A program made the translations under genes and the position numbers. A DNA stretch of 64,000 bases from assembly GCA_002633025.1 (NCBI GenBank), contig NMRB01001634.1:85514-149513 (forward strand), written 5' to 3'. Shown here in pieces: positions 12,893-25,407 of this stretch. The DNA is from Notospermus geniculatus (Eukaryota > Nemertea > Pilidiophora > Heteronemertea > Lineidae). The notes below the pieces were generated by a model. That model saw only the letters and a program-made list of their open reading frames with translations, was not told the origin of the DNA and made no database searches. Numbering within the stretch: position 1 is the first letter of the stretch; the number at the start of each line of letters is the position of its first letter.

Positions 12893-15800
12893 TTAACGAT
12901 GCTGCAAGCCGGGACCTAGGCAGAACAGAAAAGAATGACAGGTTAAACTGAAGGAAATAAGGAGCAGCTGCAAACATTTGATAAAGCCTACCACACACGA
13001 GGACACACCGATTTATAAGGCCAAGTTTTTCTGCCTTCAATTTATGGTGTTTGACGAATTGAAAACTTCTACCAAATCGTTTTTATCAAGGATGTCCATA
13101 GCAGACTGCAATTCATTCTCGTAGTTGAAGTCGGAGTCGGCCGCTGCGCAACCTCTCTATTGTTTTCAAACATGTTTGATTTTTGTGTCAGTTGTTGCCT
13201 TGTGTGCATGGTCTGGCAACAGGAACAGGCAACAGGTTTTTATCATTGATGTACTAGCACAGGCACTCAAACCACCCGACAGTTGGAGTACAGTTAGTTT
13301 GCGATACGATACCCAGTGCGGGATGGGAAAATTGTTGCCACTCATTGCCAGGTTTCTTGTGTATGGTAGGCTTTAGAAAGCACGAAAAGCTACATCATTT
13401 GCTGAGGGGCAGGAGCAGAATCTTAAAAATATTGAACAAATGATGAAGGTTAGTATCATGCAAGGAGGGAGAAACATAACAAAACTAAAAAGAATACGAA
13501 AAACAGCCCAACACCGCATGCCGCTTCAACTGTCCTTTAGAAGTGCTTTCGAATTGACTGGTCAAAAGACATCCGTGAGGCTAGGCCTAGCGCTTTACAC
13601 CGCTGTATTACAGTCTCAGAGTGCTACACTCGATCCCCACATCTCTCCCGAAAATTCTCTGGGAACTCAAGGACCACCCCATTCGGTGCACCACTTGATC
13701 CTTTCAGACCAGTTGAAAGTACAGAGTGGGGATGCAAAGGGAATTGAACCTACAGCTTCTCACAAGTCAGTTGCTCAACCACTGCACTCCTCGAGGTTAT
13801 CAGCGATTCTTGTGGTAGCTTCAAAGGTATTCATCAAACTTCAGCAGCAAGTTTTCAAAAATCTAACTGAGTCTCGGGAAAGAATACTGATCTGTTTTTT
13901 CAGACATGTCAGAAGAACATGGAAATGTGCTCATATCAAAACCACATTAAGTATGCTTGAAAAAGAGACACATTACTGAAGTTTAAAGATTCAAGAGATA
14001 TAAAGATGACCATGAAAAGTCTTATCGACTAGCCTACCTCCGCACAAGGAAGCAGATACACATTCATAGTTACTCCATGAAGAGGTAGGAGCATTGCAAA
14101 TCATGATCAGCATCTGGGGCTCAGGCAGCAGGGGGCAAAAATCCACCCACTCAATATCTTGCACCTGCTAACTGAGCCGGAGTTCATGACTTACATGTAT
14201 ATTCAACAGTAAATGGTATGTGCACAGGGCAAGTCAAATCTACCCTAACAACTTTTCAATAATTTCCCATCGAAAAGTTGTTTGAAAGCCCTGGGCACGT
14301 GCTCTAACAAGCAAGAGACTAGTTTTGCCCATACCCCAAGATTCACACTACGATAATGCACAGAAGACACCATGCATCAGAAAGACACTGGCCAATCACA
14401 TTTTGTCAATCAATATGTACACTAAGGTCGAACAATTATGTGCAACTATACATGAATTAATGTTAATAGTACCTATGACAATAGCACTGGTTCTGACATG
14501 CTGATGTGTGAGACATACCTTGTGAATGAGGCATGCCGCGAGGAAATTCACAGCATTCACATTTATCTAAAGCTGGATGATTCAGGAAAGTACAAGCCGT
14601 GCACGCCCACTGTTCCTCATCGCTTGGATTCTGTTCCGCGGGATCAACAGGACGAATCGGCGGCCTTGGCACTGACTGTAAAGCTGAAGAGGAAGCACTT
14701 GGTTAGTGCTGAAAGTGCTTATCGTTAAGTTGTGTCTTTTGTGGTGTGCAGTTCTGCCCGCCAATGGTCGAATGGGGAAGGAATCAGATCAGACGTAACA
14801 TGGTCAATTTGAGGTTAACAGCTATATTCTCTTCCAATTACTCAGTAACACAAGGTAATGCTGATACACCAGTCAGTGTTCTCCAGAGGGTTTGGCCAAG
14901 GTAAGGGCGGAAGTTAGCCATGCGAGCACCGTGCGAAAACAAAGAAAAGGGGGTCTGGGCACCCTCCCCAGAAAAGTTTGAATTGCAGGGGGTCCCTTAG
15001 ACGCATTTTTCTGGCTTCTGGAGCAACAATTTTAAGCTCGGGCAGGAGCTTTTTATGGTTGGGCAGACATCATTAGGATGGGCAGGTTGCCAACATCAAG
15101 CAGCCTGCCCTCAAACCCTTGTGGAGAACAATGACCAGTAGACCATGCTCCTCCTCCTCTTTATTCAGAGGAAACAGTCCCAAGGAGGACAGAGTTTTGG
15201 TATCCTAAAGCCAATGTACACACATGAGGAATATTTCTACTAGAACACCTTATCACTTCACTCAGGACACATCATGGAGTCGCATGTCCCATTCTGGTGT
15301 TCTTGGCCTGGATATAAAATCCCAAAATAGAAATATCTCCAGTAATCGGGGTCACACCCACGCCCTCTGGTAAAGATGCTATTCAGCTCATCATAAACAA
15401 TGATAAACGACTAGATAACTCACATTCTATGACTCCTATTGGAGGAGGTCGTAGTGTACCCTCCTGGCCCGTCGAATTCATATTACTGTAGAAGTTCTCG
15501 TTGACTGGAGGTTGCATATGGCCCGACTCGTAGGAATCTACCTCACGATAAAGAAGTTGTACATCCACCTGTAACCTGCGGTTCGACTCCCGAAGACTCA
15601 CCAAGTCATCAGGCTGAAAGAAAAAACATAATTGTAGATTACGCACAATGGGACACACTCTTTAGAATTGATTCTTTTCCCACGCTAGGTACAGGGAACC
15701 CGGGGAGACATTTCCATGACACAATTCAAAGTATAGCAGGAGGAAAATGGAGTGTCCAGGAAAACCAGTGCTGTCAATCTGTCACACGAAGAATGGGTCC

Positions 15801-18251
15801 GACCTGTATCAAATTAAGAATCCCCGAGACGAGGATCTTCCCACGTGCCACTCCAGCAGCCCAACCCAGCAATCTGAAGTGTGGATAAATATTTTCACTC
15901 GCCACCAACTTTGAATCACTTCTCACCGTAACACTTCTTTGATCTTTATTCCTGCATGATTTCCTCTTAGTAACCTCGGTCTCCATGGCCCACACCTCCG
16001 TGCGTAGCTGATCACGAAATGCTCTGTATCTTTCCGCTTCCTTCTCCAGTTTTTCCTTCCTCGCCTTTTGATGAAGAATCAAAGCTGAAGTGAAGGAAAG
16101 ACGAGGCGGTAAAAAATGTAATAAACATAATGTGAGGCTTGCAGCGACCTTTTACCACAGGGCACTGTCAAAAGAAGTTCACGTCATCCACTCATTACCT
16201 AACTGTCTCTGGGAACTTTTCTGGGGAACTCAAGGCGCAGTGCATTCACCACTCGCTGGATTCTTTCATAGAGGACAAAGTGGCAACTCGACTGACAACT
16301 GAACACCTACCAGTCACGAGTCCAACGCTCTTATGACTGCACCGTGAGATAAACTGAACAATAATCAGGAGGTTTCATGAACACTTTTACCTGCAGACCA
16401 TTAGTTCGACCTAATCAGTGAAATCGCAGATATACATGCCAACAAGACTCAGTCCTTCGACCTAACTCATGATGATAAAACTTTAACATTTGTGACATTG
16501 ACAATGCCGGTGATTTTAATCCTGCTGGAAGAGCAAGAGCCATGTAACAGCTCAACTTACCCTGCGTGTAAGCGATGTCATCAGTATGAGTACTATTCGA
16601 ACGACTTTGACGCCCCTCGATCTCATTCAGACTGCTTATACTCGAACTTGGCGACAGGACTGCAGGTTGTATCGGCTGCTGGTGAACAAACTTCTCCTGT
16701 GGATCACTTGATGTCAACAAACTCTGTTCACTACTAACAGGTAGTAAATGAGTAGGTGGCATTTGTTGAAAAAATACATTTGGGTTGGAGTTATTTGGTG
16801 GGAAATAAACAGGGGGAGTTCCAGGTTCAGATCCAGGAGTCTGCGCACCTTGATGATTTGGCACTCCGCTTTGATAAGCAGGTGGGGGCAATCCACGGTG
16901 TGACAAATCCGTCTGCAATGGATTGTGCACTACTGGGCTCTGACTTCTACTGTTGTGAGGACTGTGTGAGGCAAATGAAGGGTTCATGGTATTAAGAAGT
17001 TGCCTAGTTGGATGGGGACTCGTGTCTATAAACAGCGGTCGTAAATTAGGCTGCGACGTCGCATGTGTAAAGTTAGTCCTATTTTCTGGCCATTGATTTC
17101 CTTCCTGTCTACCCGATGTGTAAGGTGATCCCGACGTTGCGTAATTTACATATGGCGAAGAGGATCGTTGAGAATCACCTCGTGTCGAAACCGGGCTAGT
17201 CCATTCCTGCTTCATGCCGGCATTACTGGCATTACTAGCACCTGTTGTCGCATAATTATAGTTAGCACCATTTGAATTATAGCCTGTCGGCATCATCGAC
17301 GTTGAGTAGAGTTGCTGTGGTTGCTGAGCGTACTGGAACCGTGCATCTTGTGAAAAATTCATCTGTCCAGTAGTGGAATATGGTACAGCAGGTGGCGGCG
17401 GACCAGGGAATTGCCGCATTGCATAGGCATAGTCTGTGTAGTATGCCGGACCTGACGTCTCTGGTGGACGCCCAAGATGGGTAGGGCTGTTAGAAGTCTC
17501 TTGTAATAAATGTGGCTCACTCCGACTATGAGTCATCCCTCGTGAATATGTCTGCTCTGCACTGAAGACAGGTTCAGGAGGCCTTGGCTCCTGGCTCGGT
17601 TGACTATATCCCCTTGGTCTTTCATCCCTCAGATGTAGTCCATGAAACTGCACTGCACTTTCGTATGGGCCATATACATACTTCCTGTTCTCTTCTCTGA
17701 GAACATCGAAGCAAACATCACGATTATTGCGATACTGAAAAACAAATTAAACAACGTCATAGGTCCAGTTGAACAAAGAGACACCCAGTGAAAATTAAGG
17801 TGCTGACTTGGATATTAAATGCCCCTTGAAAATATTGGATAGGATGGAGTGAGGACGATTTATTTCTGGTGCAAATTTGTGATATAGGCCTACCAAGAGA
17901 ATATTTATTATTTTTCAATGTCCTTCAAGATTTCCACCAGAATTCTTTTTGAGCACATTGACTTTTCAGAAATTCCAAAATTCCATTAATTCCATTCACT
18001 CCATGAATTTTCAGAAAATAACCCTTTTGACAACTTTAAGGGTACAGATTTTATACCCTAGTACAGTAGTAGGCCTACCCTCTGGTGGATAAAATGGCTG
18101 TCCTCAATGAGTCATATCAATCTTTGCAAAAACAATTTGTGTTTACCGTTTGGAGGGTGGCAACTACAATCTGGTGAGGAACATCAGGGAATGTCTTCTG
18201 TAAGTCAAACAACAGTTGCCTGTTGACAGCATTCTCCATAGTGTGTGCCAT
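12893..18251 (-). CDS. TAB2: TAK1-binding adaptor TAB2/TAB3 homologue
   Basis: Ubiquitin-binding adaptor that links K63 chains to TAK1 (MAP3K7) in cytosolic NF-kB/JNK signalling. Coding exons in order are 18251-18147, 17734-16561, 16084-15927, 15613-15424, 14683-14519 and, less surely, 12915-12893, giving about 604 aa with all phases agreeing (human TAB2 has 693). Residues 1-60 form a CUE domain ([20 protein letters not shown] then [13 protein letters not shown]). Residues about 75-420 are a long Pro/Ser/Gln/Asn-rich linker. [20 protein letters not shown] starts the coiled coil that binds TAK1, followed by NENFYSNMN. The C-terminal NZF finger is [17 protein letters not shown] plus ECCEFPR, with four Cys and the ubiquitin-contacting TF pair. 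The 14519 donor GTATGT is strong. A pyrimidine-rich acceptor at 12916 gives the ending GPGLQHR. Two human paralogues make TAB2 versus TAB3 undecidable. Confidence 0.93.
13600..13805 (-). repeat. tRNA-derived SINE in the last TAB2/3 intron
   Basis: The minus strand has GCAGTGGTTGAGCAACTGAC (A-box-like) then GGTTCAATTCC (13740-13750). The remainder contains CTCTGGGAACTCAAGG, also present near 16.2 kb. Confidence 0.6.
14874..15133. mobile_element. Non-autonomous DNA transposon with 6-bp target duplication
   Basis: Begins CAGTGTTCTCCAGAGGGTTT and ends AAACCCTTGTGGAGAACAATG-like in inverted orientation (right end at 15133). ACCAGT is repeated at 14868-14873 and 15134-15139. It lies between the NZF exon and the preceding exon of the TAB2/3 gene. 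The CAG terminus and 6-bp duplication match the element at 42609-42907. The superfamily is not assigned. Confidence 0.75.
16145..16345 (-). repeat. SINE-like repeat in a TAB2/3 intron
   Basis: Shares CTCTGGGAAC and GGAACTCAAGG with the SINE near 13.7 kb. The minus strand has GTGCAGTCATAAGAGCGTTG and GACTCGTGACTGGTAG, resembling a degenerate tRNA half. It lies between the long exon and the coiled-coil exon. Confidence 0.45.
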
Positions 18252-19860
18252 GAAGGGAAGGTGCCCATGGCAATCCAACCTGAAATCGGAACAGTTTGAG
18301 GTAAGAAAAAAATATTGTGAAATTCAGCCTAGGCCCTACCTAGGCTACGGTACATTCCTGGTATAATTGAAATCTCAAATTCAGGAGTCAAGTTGGATCA
18401 TGTGATCAACCGACATTGATCACCACCCTAACCAGCGCTCAGCAGAGTCCCCTACCCTATAGGCCTAGCTTGTAGGCCCAGGCCTACGTCGTCCTGCCTC
18501 CTCCCCTCCCTGACACGACGAGACCTGCCAACCTGAGATGAGATGAGTCACACCACCGCACCGGCCACCCACATCACATCGTCATTGATAATGAATAGGG
18601 CCTAGGCCTAATGATCAATCAATCAATTGAACGATCATCAATATCATGTCATTCATAGGCCTGGCTACCCGCACACCACCACCACCATAGATATCATCAA
18701 TGTATCATTGTATGCCGGGCCTAATGCATCATCACCATGCATCATCATCAGATCATAGGGCCTATGTGCATGCACTGCAGCAGAAAGAAAGGAGTCAAGA
18801 AATTATCTTCCATCATTTCATCAGATCTAACCAGCCCCCTTCAAGGATCTGCAACAGTATCATTTTGGGGACAAATATATGTATATATCTTCCATGCTGT
18901 ATCAATACAAGAATGTGTTTTACCGTAGAAAGGCACTTTTTATCGAATAAAAACAAAATTGTTTTCACCTCAGTTGCAGGAAATGCCAGAACGATGGCTT
19001 CGGCAATTTCTAGTGAGCATGCGCAAGCGAAGCCGTAGATTAGTTTCCATCTTTGCCGCTCCACTCTCGCAGCGCTACTGTCTGTTCCACCAGAGCGTTT
19101 CGTTACCCGACCTTTTCGTTGGAGCAGGTCGTTACATTGTTTGGTCGTTTCGTTACACGGGTTTGGTCGTTTCGTTACACGCTTTCGCTTCCAAATTTTT
19201 ATTGTGTGTCGCGACTTCGGTACCGGTACTTGCTTGTGTGAAACTACCATGTAGACTAGCCTAGGGCCGATTTCGACGACCACAATTTTGTTCAAATTTC
19301 CATCCAACATTTGTATGATGATGGTCACTAAAACACTTGTTTACACCATAGGACTTTTGTCCAAGGTTGTTCATGAATTTGTTTCGGAAAATTTGGAGGA
19401 AAATCACTTTTCCATCATGGACTGCCACAGGAGCTGGAACCTACTATCCTAATATAGGCCTAGTTGTTCGGGGTGGGTAGGGTGAGAAGGAGATTGAGGG
19501 ATGGGGGCATCATTTACTTCTGAAGGAAGAGAGGGCTGAAGACCAGTTATCCCACCAAAACTTTCTAGGATGAATGTCGCGACCTTTGAGAAACTCCTAA
19601 TAAATGTTGTGACCCGAAATATCATGTGACCCGAAATATCATGTGACCCAAAATTATTCTGCCTGGTTAGAGCTTGAACATCGTACAACATGTTTAAATC
19701 AACGTCGATGCTCGAACATCATCCAACACTCGCACTTGCTCGATTCTCATTAAGGCCTGCTTTCCATTGGCGCCGTGTTTCCAGGTGCGCGGAAACGCGC
19801 CAATGGAAAGCAAGCCGAAGGCTGCTTTTCCACGAGACGCAAACGCCTCGTGGAAAAGCA
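18252..19860. other. TAB2/3 5' flank; no gene seen
   Basis: A splice acceptor at about 18281 on the minus strand (TTTCAG then GTTGGATTGCC) indicates that the start-codon exon begins with a little 5' UTR and that an upstream non-coding exon exists but is not located. The stretch is rich in GGCCTA words (18320-18730) and CATCAT simple sequence. Small direct repeats occur at about 19137-19185 (TTGGTCGTTTCGTTACAC) and 19612-19655 (GTGACCCGAAATATCAT). An inverted repeat CTGCTTTTCCACGAGAC/complement lies at about 19822-19862. Confidence 0.55.
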
Positions 19861-19863
19861 GCT

Positions 19864-20172
19864 AAGGTCCTTGCACACCAAAAAAGCGCGTTGAACGCCG
19901 CGGAAAACGCCGCGGTTTCCGCCCACATATATAGGGGTCAAACCTCCCGCGTGAAACGCTGCGGGAGACGTGCATTTTTCAGGGAAAGCACACTGGATGA
20001 CTACAAAAGTTATTTCGGGCGGCGACGCGGCGGCGAGCGCGCGTCATTTTTTGCCGCGCGTCTTTGGTGTGACCCATTTATTGAAAATCCATTGAACTTA
20101 TTTTCCCGGCGGTGAACGCGCGTCGTTTTTCGCCGTTGCGGCTGGCGGCGCGGTTTTGGTGTGAAGGGGCCT
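19864..20172. repeat. GC-rich inverted-repeat element, about 310 bp
   Basis: Left end AAGGTCCTTGCACACCAAAA and right end TTTTGGTGTGAAGGGGCCTT are inverted copies. The interior is very GC-rich with CGCGCGTC and GCCGCG palindromes. This fits a non-autonomous DNA transposon whose ends form the CACACCAAA hairpin. Confidence 0.6.
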
Positions 20173-20379
20173 TTACACGATAAAACATGCATAACTTGCA
20201 AACCGCAGCCAACTGACGATAGCGCCGCGGCGGGACCGCTATTTAAAGGCTTAGCAATTAGCGTGGCCAAGATAGACAGTTGTGGCTCCCATTTTACCAT
20301 CAACCAGATTATCTTCGGAAATCAACAAAAAAGGCCCTCCCGGTGAATTAAAAGGGGGTAACTGAAAAAACATCGGCGC

Positions 20380-23300
20380 CTGCCACCACCCTGATTTGAC
20401 ACACAACTTTTTTTGGAGGCTGCAAAACCAATGTTATCGTCATCAAATCGACTTGATATTTCACACACATACGTACAGACATATACTTTAACATATAAAA
20501 ATAGTCTCACAACAATCAAAACTTCTCTTCATGGAAATAAACGGGTGACTTTGAGAGCAAAACTGCCCGATCAACAAAGCATATTCAGTATCCCATCCAC
20601 AACCTGATCTGAAACACAACTTTTTTGGGAGGCTGCAAAAACAATGTTATCGTCATCAAATCGATTTGATATTTCACACACATACGTACAGACATATACT
20701 TTAACATATAAAAATAGTCTCACAACAATCAAAACTACTCTTCATGGAAATAAACGGGTGACTTTGAGAGCAAAACTGCCCGATCAACAAAGCATATTCA
20801 TATCCCATCCACAACCTGATCTGACACACAACTTTTTTGGGAGGCTGCAAAAACAATGTTATCGTCATCAAATCGACTTGATATTTCACACACATACGTA
20901 CAGACGTATACTTTAACATATAAAAATGGTCTCACAACAATCAAAACTTCTCTTCATGGAAATAAACGGGTGACTTTGAGAGCAAAACTGCCCGATCAAC
21001 AAAGCATATTCATATCCCATCCACAACCTGATCTGACACACAACTTTTTTGGGAGGCTGCAAAAACAATGTTATCGTCATCAAATCGACTTGATATTTCA
21101 CACACATACGTACAGACGTATACTTTAACATATAAAAATGGTCTCACAACAATCAAAACTTCTCTTCATGGAAATAAACGGGTGACTTTGAGAGCAAAAC
21201 TGCCCGATCAACAAAGCATATTCATATCCCATCCACAACCTGATCTGACACACAACTTTTTTGGGAGGCTGCAAAAACAATGTTATCGTCATCAAATCGA
21301 CTTGATATTTCACACACATACGTACAGACGTATACTTTAACATATAAAAATGGTCTCACAACAATCAAAACTTCTCTTCATGGAAATAAACGGGTGACTT
21401 TGAGAGCAAAACTGCCCGATCAACAAAGCATATTCATATCCCATCCACAACCTGATCTGACACACAACTTTTTTGGGAGGCTGCAAAAACAATGTTATCG
21501 TCATCAAATCGACTTGATATTTCACACACATACGTACAGACGTATACTTTAACATATAAAAATGGTCTCACAACAATCAAAACTTCTCTTCATGGAAATA
21601 AACGGGTGACTTTGAGAGCAAAACTGCCCGATCAACAAAGCATATTCATATCCCATCCACAACCTGATCTGACACACAACTTTTTTGGGAGGCTGCAAAA
21701 ACAATGTTATCGTCATCAAATCGACTTGATATTTCACACACATACGTACAGACGTATACTTTAACATATAAAAATGGTCTCACAACAATCAAAACTTCTC
21801 TTCATGGAAATAAACGGGTGACTTTGAGAGCAAAACTGCCCGATCAACAAAGCATATTCATATCCCATCCACAACCTGATCTGACACACAACTTTTTTGG
21901 GAGGCTGCAAAAACAATGTTATCGTCATCAAATCGACTTGATATTTCACACACATACGTACAGACGTATACTTTAACATATAAAAATGGTCTCACAACAA
22001 TCAAAACTTCTCTTCATGGAAATAAACGGGTGACTTTGAGAGCAAAACTGCCCGATCAACAAAGCATATTCATATCCCATCCACAACCTGATCTGACACA
22101 CAACTTTTTTGGGAGGCTGCAAAAACAATGTTATCGTCATCAAATCGACTTGATATTTCACACACATACGTACAGACGTATACTTTAACATATAAAAATG
22201 GTCTCACAACAATCAAAACTTCTCTTCATGGAAATAAACGGGTGACTTTGAGAGCAAAACTGCCCGATCAACAAAGCATATTCATATCCCATCCACAACC
22301 TGATCTGACACACAACTTTTTTGGGAGGCTGCAAAAACAATGTTATCGTCATCAAATCGACTTGATATTTCACACACATACGTACAGACGTATACTTTAA
22401 CATATAAAAATGGTCTCACAACAATCAAAACTTCTCTTCATGGAAATAAACGGGTGACTTTGAGAGCAAAACTGCCCGATCAACAAAGCATATTCATATC
22501 CCATCCACAACCTGATCTGACACACAACTTTTTTGGGAGGCTGCAAAAACAATGTTATCGTCATCAAATCGACTTGATATTTCACACACATACGTACAGA
22601 CGTATACTTTAACATATAAAAATGGTCTCACAACAATCAAAACTTCTCTTCATGGAAATAAACGGGTGACTTTGAGAGCAAAACTGCCCGATCAACAAAG
22701 CATATTCATATCCCATCCACAACCTGATCTGACACACAACTTTTTTGGGAGGCTGCAAAAACAATGTTATCGTCATCAAATCGACTTGATATTTCACACA
22801 CATACGTACAGACGTATACTTTAACATATAAAAATGGTCTCACAACAATCAAAACTTCTCTTCATGGAAATAAACGGGTGACTTTGAGAGCAAAACTGCC
22901 CGATCAACAAAGCATATTCATATCCCATCCACAACCTGATCTGACACACAACTTTTTTGGGAGGCTGCAAAAACAATGTTATCGTCATCAAATCGACTTG
23001 ATATTTCACACACATACGTACAGACGTATACTTTAACATATAAAAATGGTCTCACAACAATCAAAACTTCTCTTCATGGAAATAAACGGGTGACTTTGAG
23101 AGCAAAACTGCCCGATCAACAAAGCATATTCATATCCCATCCACAACCTGATCTGACACACAACTTTTTTGGGAGGCTGCAAAAACAATGTTATCGTCAT
23201 CAAATCGACTTGATATTTCACACACATACGTACAGACGTATACTTTAACATATAAAAATGGTCTCACAACAATCAAAACTTCTCTTCATGGAAATAAACG

Positions 23301-25097
23301 GGTGACTTTGAGAGCAAAACTGCCCGATCAACAAAGCATATTCATATCCCATCCACAACCTGATCTGACACACAACTTTTTTGGGAGGCTGCAAAAACAA
23401 TGTTATCGTCATCAAATCGACTTGATATTTCACACACATACGTACAGACGTATACTTTAACATATAAAAATGGTCTCACAACAATCAAAACTTCTCTTCA
23501 TGGAAATAAACGGGTGACTTTGAGAGCAAAACTGCCCGATCAACAAAGCATATTCATATCCCATCCACAACCTGATCTGACACACAACTTTTTTGGGAGG
23601 CTGCAAAAACAATGTTATCGTCATCAAATCGACTTGATATTTCACACACATACGTACAGACGTATACTTTAACATATAAAAATGGTCTCACAACAATCAA
23701 AACTTCTCTTCATGGAAATAAACGGGTGACTTTGAGAGCAAAACTGCCCGATCAACAAAGCATATTCATATCCCATCCACAACCTGATCTGACACACAAC
23801 TTTTTTGGGAGGCTGCAAAAACAATGTTATCGTCATCAAATCGACTTGATATTTCACACACATACGTACAGACGTATACTTTAACATATAAAAATGGTCT
23901 CACAACAATCAAAACTTCTCTTCATGGAAATAAACGGGTGACTTTGAGAGCAAAACTGCCCGATCAACAAAGCATATTCATATCCCATCCACAACCTGAT
24001 CTGACACACAACTTTTTTGGGAGGCTGCAAAAACAATGTTATCGTCATCAAATCGACTTGATATTTCACACACATACGTACAGACGTATACTTTAACATA
24101 TAAAAATGGTCTCACAACAATCAAAACTTCTCTTCATGGAAATAAACGGGTGACTTTGAGAGCAAAACTGCCCGATCAACAAAGCATATTCATATCCCAT
24201 CCACAACCTGATCTGACACACAACTTTTTTGGGAGGCTGCAAAAACAATGTTATCGTCATCAAATCGACTTGATATTTCACACACATACGTACAGACGTA
24301 TACTTTAACATATAAAAATGGTCTCACAACAATCAAAACTTCTCTTCATGGAAATAAACGGGTGACTTTGAGAGCAAAACTGCCCGATCAACAAAGCATA
24401 TTCATATCCCATCCACAACCTGATCTGACACACAACTTTTTTGGGAGGCTGCAAAAACAATGTTATCGTCATCAAATCGACTTGATATTTCACACACATA
24501 CGTACAGACGTATACTTTAACATATAAAAATGGTCTCACAACAATCAAAACTTCTCTTCATGGAAATAAACGGGTGACTTTGAGAGCAAAACTGCCCGAT
24601 CAACAAAGCATATTCATATCCCATCCACAACCTGATCTGACACACAACTTTTTTGGGAGGCTGCAAAAACAATGTTATCGTCATCAAATCGACTTGATAT
24701 TTCACACACATACGTACAGACGTATACTTTAACATATAAAAATGGTCTCACAACAATCAAAACTTCTCTTCATGGAAATAAACGGGTGACTTTGAGAGCA
24801 AAACTGCCCGATCAACAAAGCATATTCATATCCCATCCACAACCTGATCTGACACACAACTTTTTTGGGAGGCTGCAAAAACAATGTTATCGTCATCAAA
24901 TCGACTTGATATTTCACACACATACGTACAGACGTATACTTTAACATATAAAAATGGTCTCACAACAATCAAAACTTCTCTTCATGGAAATAAACGGGTG
25001 ACTTTGAGAGCAAAACTGCCCGATCAACAAAGCATATTCATATCCCATCCACAACCTGATCTGACACACAACTTTTTTGGGAGGCTGCAAAAACAAT
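20380..25097. repeat. 212-bp satellite array, about 22 units
   Basis: A head-to-tail array with period 212 bp (213 for the first unit). The first two units carry small differences; from about 20816 on, the units appear identical by eye. Each unit contains CATATAAAAA, AATAAA, and CACACACATACGTACAGACG. Frames of 72-90 codons on both strands are by-products: 212 is not divisible by 3, so no frame runs through the array. The array ends abruptly at 25097 in mid-unit. The left boundary follows a repeated flank (20246-20370) that recurs at about 25882-25999. Confidence 0.97.
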
Positions 25098-25194
25098 AGA
25101 GAGCTTTCGCTATCCCGATTCCGAGATCGAGAACGGGAATCAGCTCAATTTTTGTGTATGACGTCATCATTGCTTGGCTAGTCTTTTCCCGTTC

Positions 25195-25335
25195 TCGATC
25201 AGATCTCCGGCGTCCAGCGCGTGGTTAGGTCGCGGGTTCGATCCCCGGTCGTGCAAGTGGCTTTATGTGGTAGAGAGGGCGATCTCTCCTCGACATCGTA
25301 GGTTTCCTCCGGGGTCTCCGGTTTCCTCCTACATA
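25195..25335 (+). repeat. tRNA-derived SINE or tRNA-like head
   Basis: GCGTGGTTAGGTCGCGG then a perfect B box GGTTCGATCCC (25235-25245), followed by GGTTTCCTCCGGGGTCTCCG, a motif typical of invertebrate SINE bodies. There is no complete cloverleaf. Just upstream, GAGATCGAGAACGGGA and TCCCGTTCTCGATC form an inverted pair (25112-25201). Confidence 0.55.
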
Positions 25336-25407
25336 TCATTAATATCGTCCAATATATTGTTTGATGAGTAGCTATAATGCCCTAATTGGGCGCTTGCACT
25401 CCTGAGA

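Noticed and set aside
13440-13979. 179-codon plus-strand frame
   Set aside because: Largely a SINE inside the last TAB2/3 intron, on the opposite strand.
18813-19328. 171-codon minus-strand frame
   Set aside because: Includes short direct repeats (TTGGTCGTTTCGTTACAC) and has no recognisable domain or splice context.
20380-25097. CRISPR-like array
   Set aside because: Units are contiguous with no unique spacers, and the DNA is eukaryotic.
20413-25099. Serial 72- and 90-codon frames on both strands
   Set aside because: They are the same satellite unit read repeatedly. The period is not a multiple of three, so the frame breaks in each unit, and the encoded peptides look like translated repeat.
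25200-25260. Functional tRNA gene
   Set aside because: A perfect B box is present but no acceptor stem or anticodon arm can be folded; better read as a SINE head.
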